DNA from: Bacillota bacterium
GTDB taxonomy: Bacteria > Bacillota > Clostridia > Peptostreptococcales > Anaerovoracaceae
DNA length: 7,924 bases
Assembly: GCA_017936025.1 (NCBI GenBank)
Contig: JAGBGL010000143.1
Coordinates: forward strand, 1 to 7,924
Direction of reading: 5' to 3'
Shown here: positions 6,752 through 7,924 of the stretch, in pieces
Position numbering within the stretch: the stretch's first letter is position 1
How the letters are laid out: each line of letters begins with the position of its first letter
Translations under genes and position numbers: made by a program
The notes under the pieces: model-generated
Seen by the model: the letters and a program-made list of their open reading frames with translations, nothing else
Databases searched by the model: none
What the model was told of the DNA's origin: nothing

Positions 6752-6804
6752 TTATACTGTATCGATTGTATAATAATTCAAAAACACTGTCAATCTTATA
6801 CAAT
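6752..6804. promoter_or_regulatory. Inverted repeats over the operon promoter, likely operator
   Basis: ATTGTATAA (6765-6773) and TTATACAAT (6796-6804) are perfect 9-bp inverted repeats 22 bases apart. They flank the -35 hexamer of the operon promoter, and the inner copy covers its -10. A third half-site, TTATAC at 6752-6757, forms another inverted repeat with GTATAA at 6768-6773 (10-base gap) over the expected start of transcription. Three half-sites placed this way suggest a repressor operator. The regulator is not in the window; GntR-type proteins favour GTAT...ATAC-like sites, but that is only a possibility. Confidence 0.5.
6765..6793 (-). promoter_or_regulatory. Promoter of the decarboxylase/carboxyltransferase operon
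   Basis: On the minus strand a perfect -35 TTGACA (6788-6793) is separated by 17 bases from TACAAT (6765-6770), a five-of-six match to TATAAT. Transcription should start near 6758, giving a leader of about 40 bases before the ATG at 6718. The upstream side (about 6796-6823) is A/T-rich with A-tracts and could act as an UP element. Confidence 0.75.
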
Positions 6805-6844
6805 AAAAAGTAGTAAAAAGCAGAAATGATTTTTAGCAATCCTA

Positions 6845-6872
6845 TTGATTTAAAAGGTACTTAGGGTATAAT
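6845..6872 (+). promoter_or_regulatory. Promoter of pckG
   Basis: TTGATT (6845-6850, four of six matches to the -35 consensus) is 16 bases upstream of a perfect TATAAT (6867-6872). Transcription should start near 6879, leaving a leader of about 38 bases. The ribosome site AAAGGAG at 6901-6907 is 9 bases from the ATG. This promoter is back to back with the operon promoter, with about 50 bases between their -35 elements. Confidence 0.7.
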
Positions 6873-6916
6873 TAAGTTGGTATTTGTTGGACGTTTTAGT
6901 AAAGGAGAATAGAAAT

Positions 6917-7924
6917 ATGACTCAGAATACTACAGTTTTAAAATGGCTCGACGAGATGAAAGAACTCTTACAGCCTTCAAATGTTATGTGGATCGACGGC
7001 AGCGAAGAACAGCTGGAAGCTCTGCGTGCAGAAGCATGTTCCACAGGCGAAATGATCAAACTGAATGAAGAAAAGCTTCCGGGATGCTACCTGCACCGTA
7101 CAAAACCTAATGACGTTGCACGAGTAGAAGACCGTACATTCATCTGTACTGCAGAAAAAGAAACTGCAGGCCCTACAAACAACTGGTGCGCTCCTGATGA
7201 AATGTATGAAAAGCTTTATAATATCGCAAGAGGTACATATGCAGGAAGAACAATGTACATCATCCCTTACTCCATGGGACCTATCGGTTCTCCTCTTGCA
7301 AAGATCGGTATCGAAATCACTGACTCTATCTACGTTGTACTGAACATGGCGATCATGACAAGAGTCGGCACAAAGGTACTGGAAGTCCTGGGCGACAGCG
7401 ATGACTGGGTTCGCGGTCTGCACGCAAAATGCGATGTTGATCCTGAAAACAGATACATCTGCCAGTTCCCTGAAGACAATACAATCATTTCCGTAAACTC
7501 CGCTTACGGCGGTAACGTACTGCTGGGCAAGAAATGCTTCGCACTGAGAATCGCTTCCTTCCAGGGCTGGAAAGAAGGATGGATGGCTGAACATATGCTG
7601 ATTCTGGGTCTGGAAAATCCGGAAGGCGAAGTTCACTACGTTGCAGCAGCATTCCCTTCCGCTTGCGGTAAGACAAACCTGGCAATGCTGATCCCGCCTG
7701 AATATCTGAAAGAAAAAGGATACAAAGTATGGACTGTCGGTGATGACATCTCCTGGATGAGAATCGGCGAAGACGGCAGACTGTATGCGATCAACCCTGA
7801 AAACGGATTCTTCGGCGTCGCACCGGGAACAAACGAAAAATCCAACTACAACGCGCTGGCTTCCACTAAGAAGGGCACTATCTTCACAAACGTTGCTCAC
7901 GACCTGAGCGACAACACTGTTTGG
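6917..7924 (+). CDS. pckG: Phosphoenolpyruvate carboxykinase, GTP type, 3' end outside window
   Basis: The first 336 codons are visible; GTP-type PEPCK is usually about 590-620 residues, so a little over half is present. The enzyme interconverts oxaloacetate + GTP and PEP + CO2 + GDP. Diagnostic motifs are RVEDRTFI at 69-76 with the substrate-binding Arg, YIIPYSMGPIGSP at 114-126, YGGNVLLGKKC at 197-207 with the Mn-ligand Lys, EHMLIL at 225-230 with the Mn-ligand His226, the P-loop FPSACGKTN at 246-254 including the reactive Cys250, VGDDISWM at 274-281 with the Asp pair, and GFFGVAPGTN at 297-306. These belong to the GTP family, distinct from the ATP family (pckA). The gene diverges from the carboxyltransferase operon. 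In anaerobes the enzyme may run toward oxaloacetate, which would feed the operon products. Confidence 0.95.
   Translation, partial: MTQNTTVLKWLDEMKELLQPSNVMWIDGSEEQLEALRAEACSTGEMIKLNEEKLPGCYLHRTKPNDVARVEDRTFICTAEKETAGPTNNWCAPDEMYEKLYNIARGTYAGRTMYIIPYSMGPIGSPLAKIGIEITDSIYVVLNMAIMTRVGTKVLEVLGDSDDWVRGLHAKCDVDPENRYICQFPEDNTIISVNSAYGGNVLLGKKCFALRIASFQGWKEGWMAEHMLILGLENPEGEVHYVAAAFPSACGKTNLAMLIPPEYLKEKGYKVWTVGDDISWMRIGEDGRLYAINPENGFFGVAPGTNEKSNYNALASTKKGTIFTNVAHDLSDNTVW

Noticed and set aside
6721..6757. CCTC-CTT-GAGG hairpin followed by T-runs on the plus strand, resembling a terminator
   Set aside because: The stem is only 4 bp, no plus-strand gene ends nearby, and the sequence is the ribosome site and leader of the minus-strand operon.
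5456..6829. Plus-strand open frame of 457 codons opposite the acyl-CoA carboxyltransferase
   Set aside because: It is antisense to a clear enzyme, has no domain and low-plausibility composition, and runs into the divergent promoter region.
6977..7900. Minus-strand open frame of 307 codons opposite pckG
   Set aside because: pckG motifs are unmistakable on the plus strand, and the antisense product is Cys/Phe/Ser-rich without family features.

Overview
The window reads as chromosomal DNA from an anaerobic, fermentative, Gram-positive bacterium of the Clostridia. The evidence is strong AGGAGG ribosome sites, a secreted protein with three clostridial-type cell wall binding (CWB2) repeats, a biotin-dependent sodium-pump decarboxylase operon, and a GTP-type PEP carboxykinase. 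A Mogibacterium/Anaerovoracaceae-like host would fit, but that is a guess from gene content. There are seven genes, two of them cut by the window ends. No RNA gene, CRISPR array, insertion sequence or origin was seen.

Layout. Positions 1-1989 (minus) hold most of a secreted surface protein: signal peptide, three CWB2 repeats, a proline-rich linker, a CAP-associated domain and a CAP/SCP domain that runs off the left edge. A 161-bp gap (1990-2150) contains a hairpin and a weak promoter candidate. Positions 2151-6718 (minus) are one tight five-gene operon. In transcription order it encodes a PccB/MmdA-like acyl-CoA carboxyltransferase (448 aa), a small OadG-like membrane subunit (106 aa), a biotin carrier protein (120 aa), the OadB-like sodium-translocating membrane subunit (372 aa), and an OadA/5S-like pyruvate-oxaloacetate carboxyltransferase without its own biotin domain (467 aa). 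A 198-bp divergent control region (6719-6916) follows, with a good promoter on each strand and a set of TTATAC/GTATAA inverted repeats over the operon promoter. Positions 6917-7924 (plus) hold the first 336 codons of pckG.

How it works together. The membrane subunit, the small subunit and the biotin carrier are the shared parts of a sodium-pumping decarboxylase. Unusually, two different carboxyltransferases are encoded with them, one of the oxaloacetate/pyruvate type and one of the acyl-CoA type. The 12S-like, 5S-like and 1.3S-like proteins together are also the parts list of a transcarboxylase (methylmalonyl-CoA:pyruvate carboxytransferase). No biotin carboxylase is present, so an ATP-driven carboxylase is not encoded here. 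The inference is that one biotin carrier may serve two carboxyl donors or acceptors and one sodium pump. The divergent PEP carboxykinase puts the whole block at the PEP/oxaloacetate/pyruvate node. The acyl-CoA carboxyltransferase is short and departs from its family at substrate and oxyanion positions, so its substrate is open.
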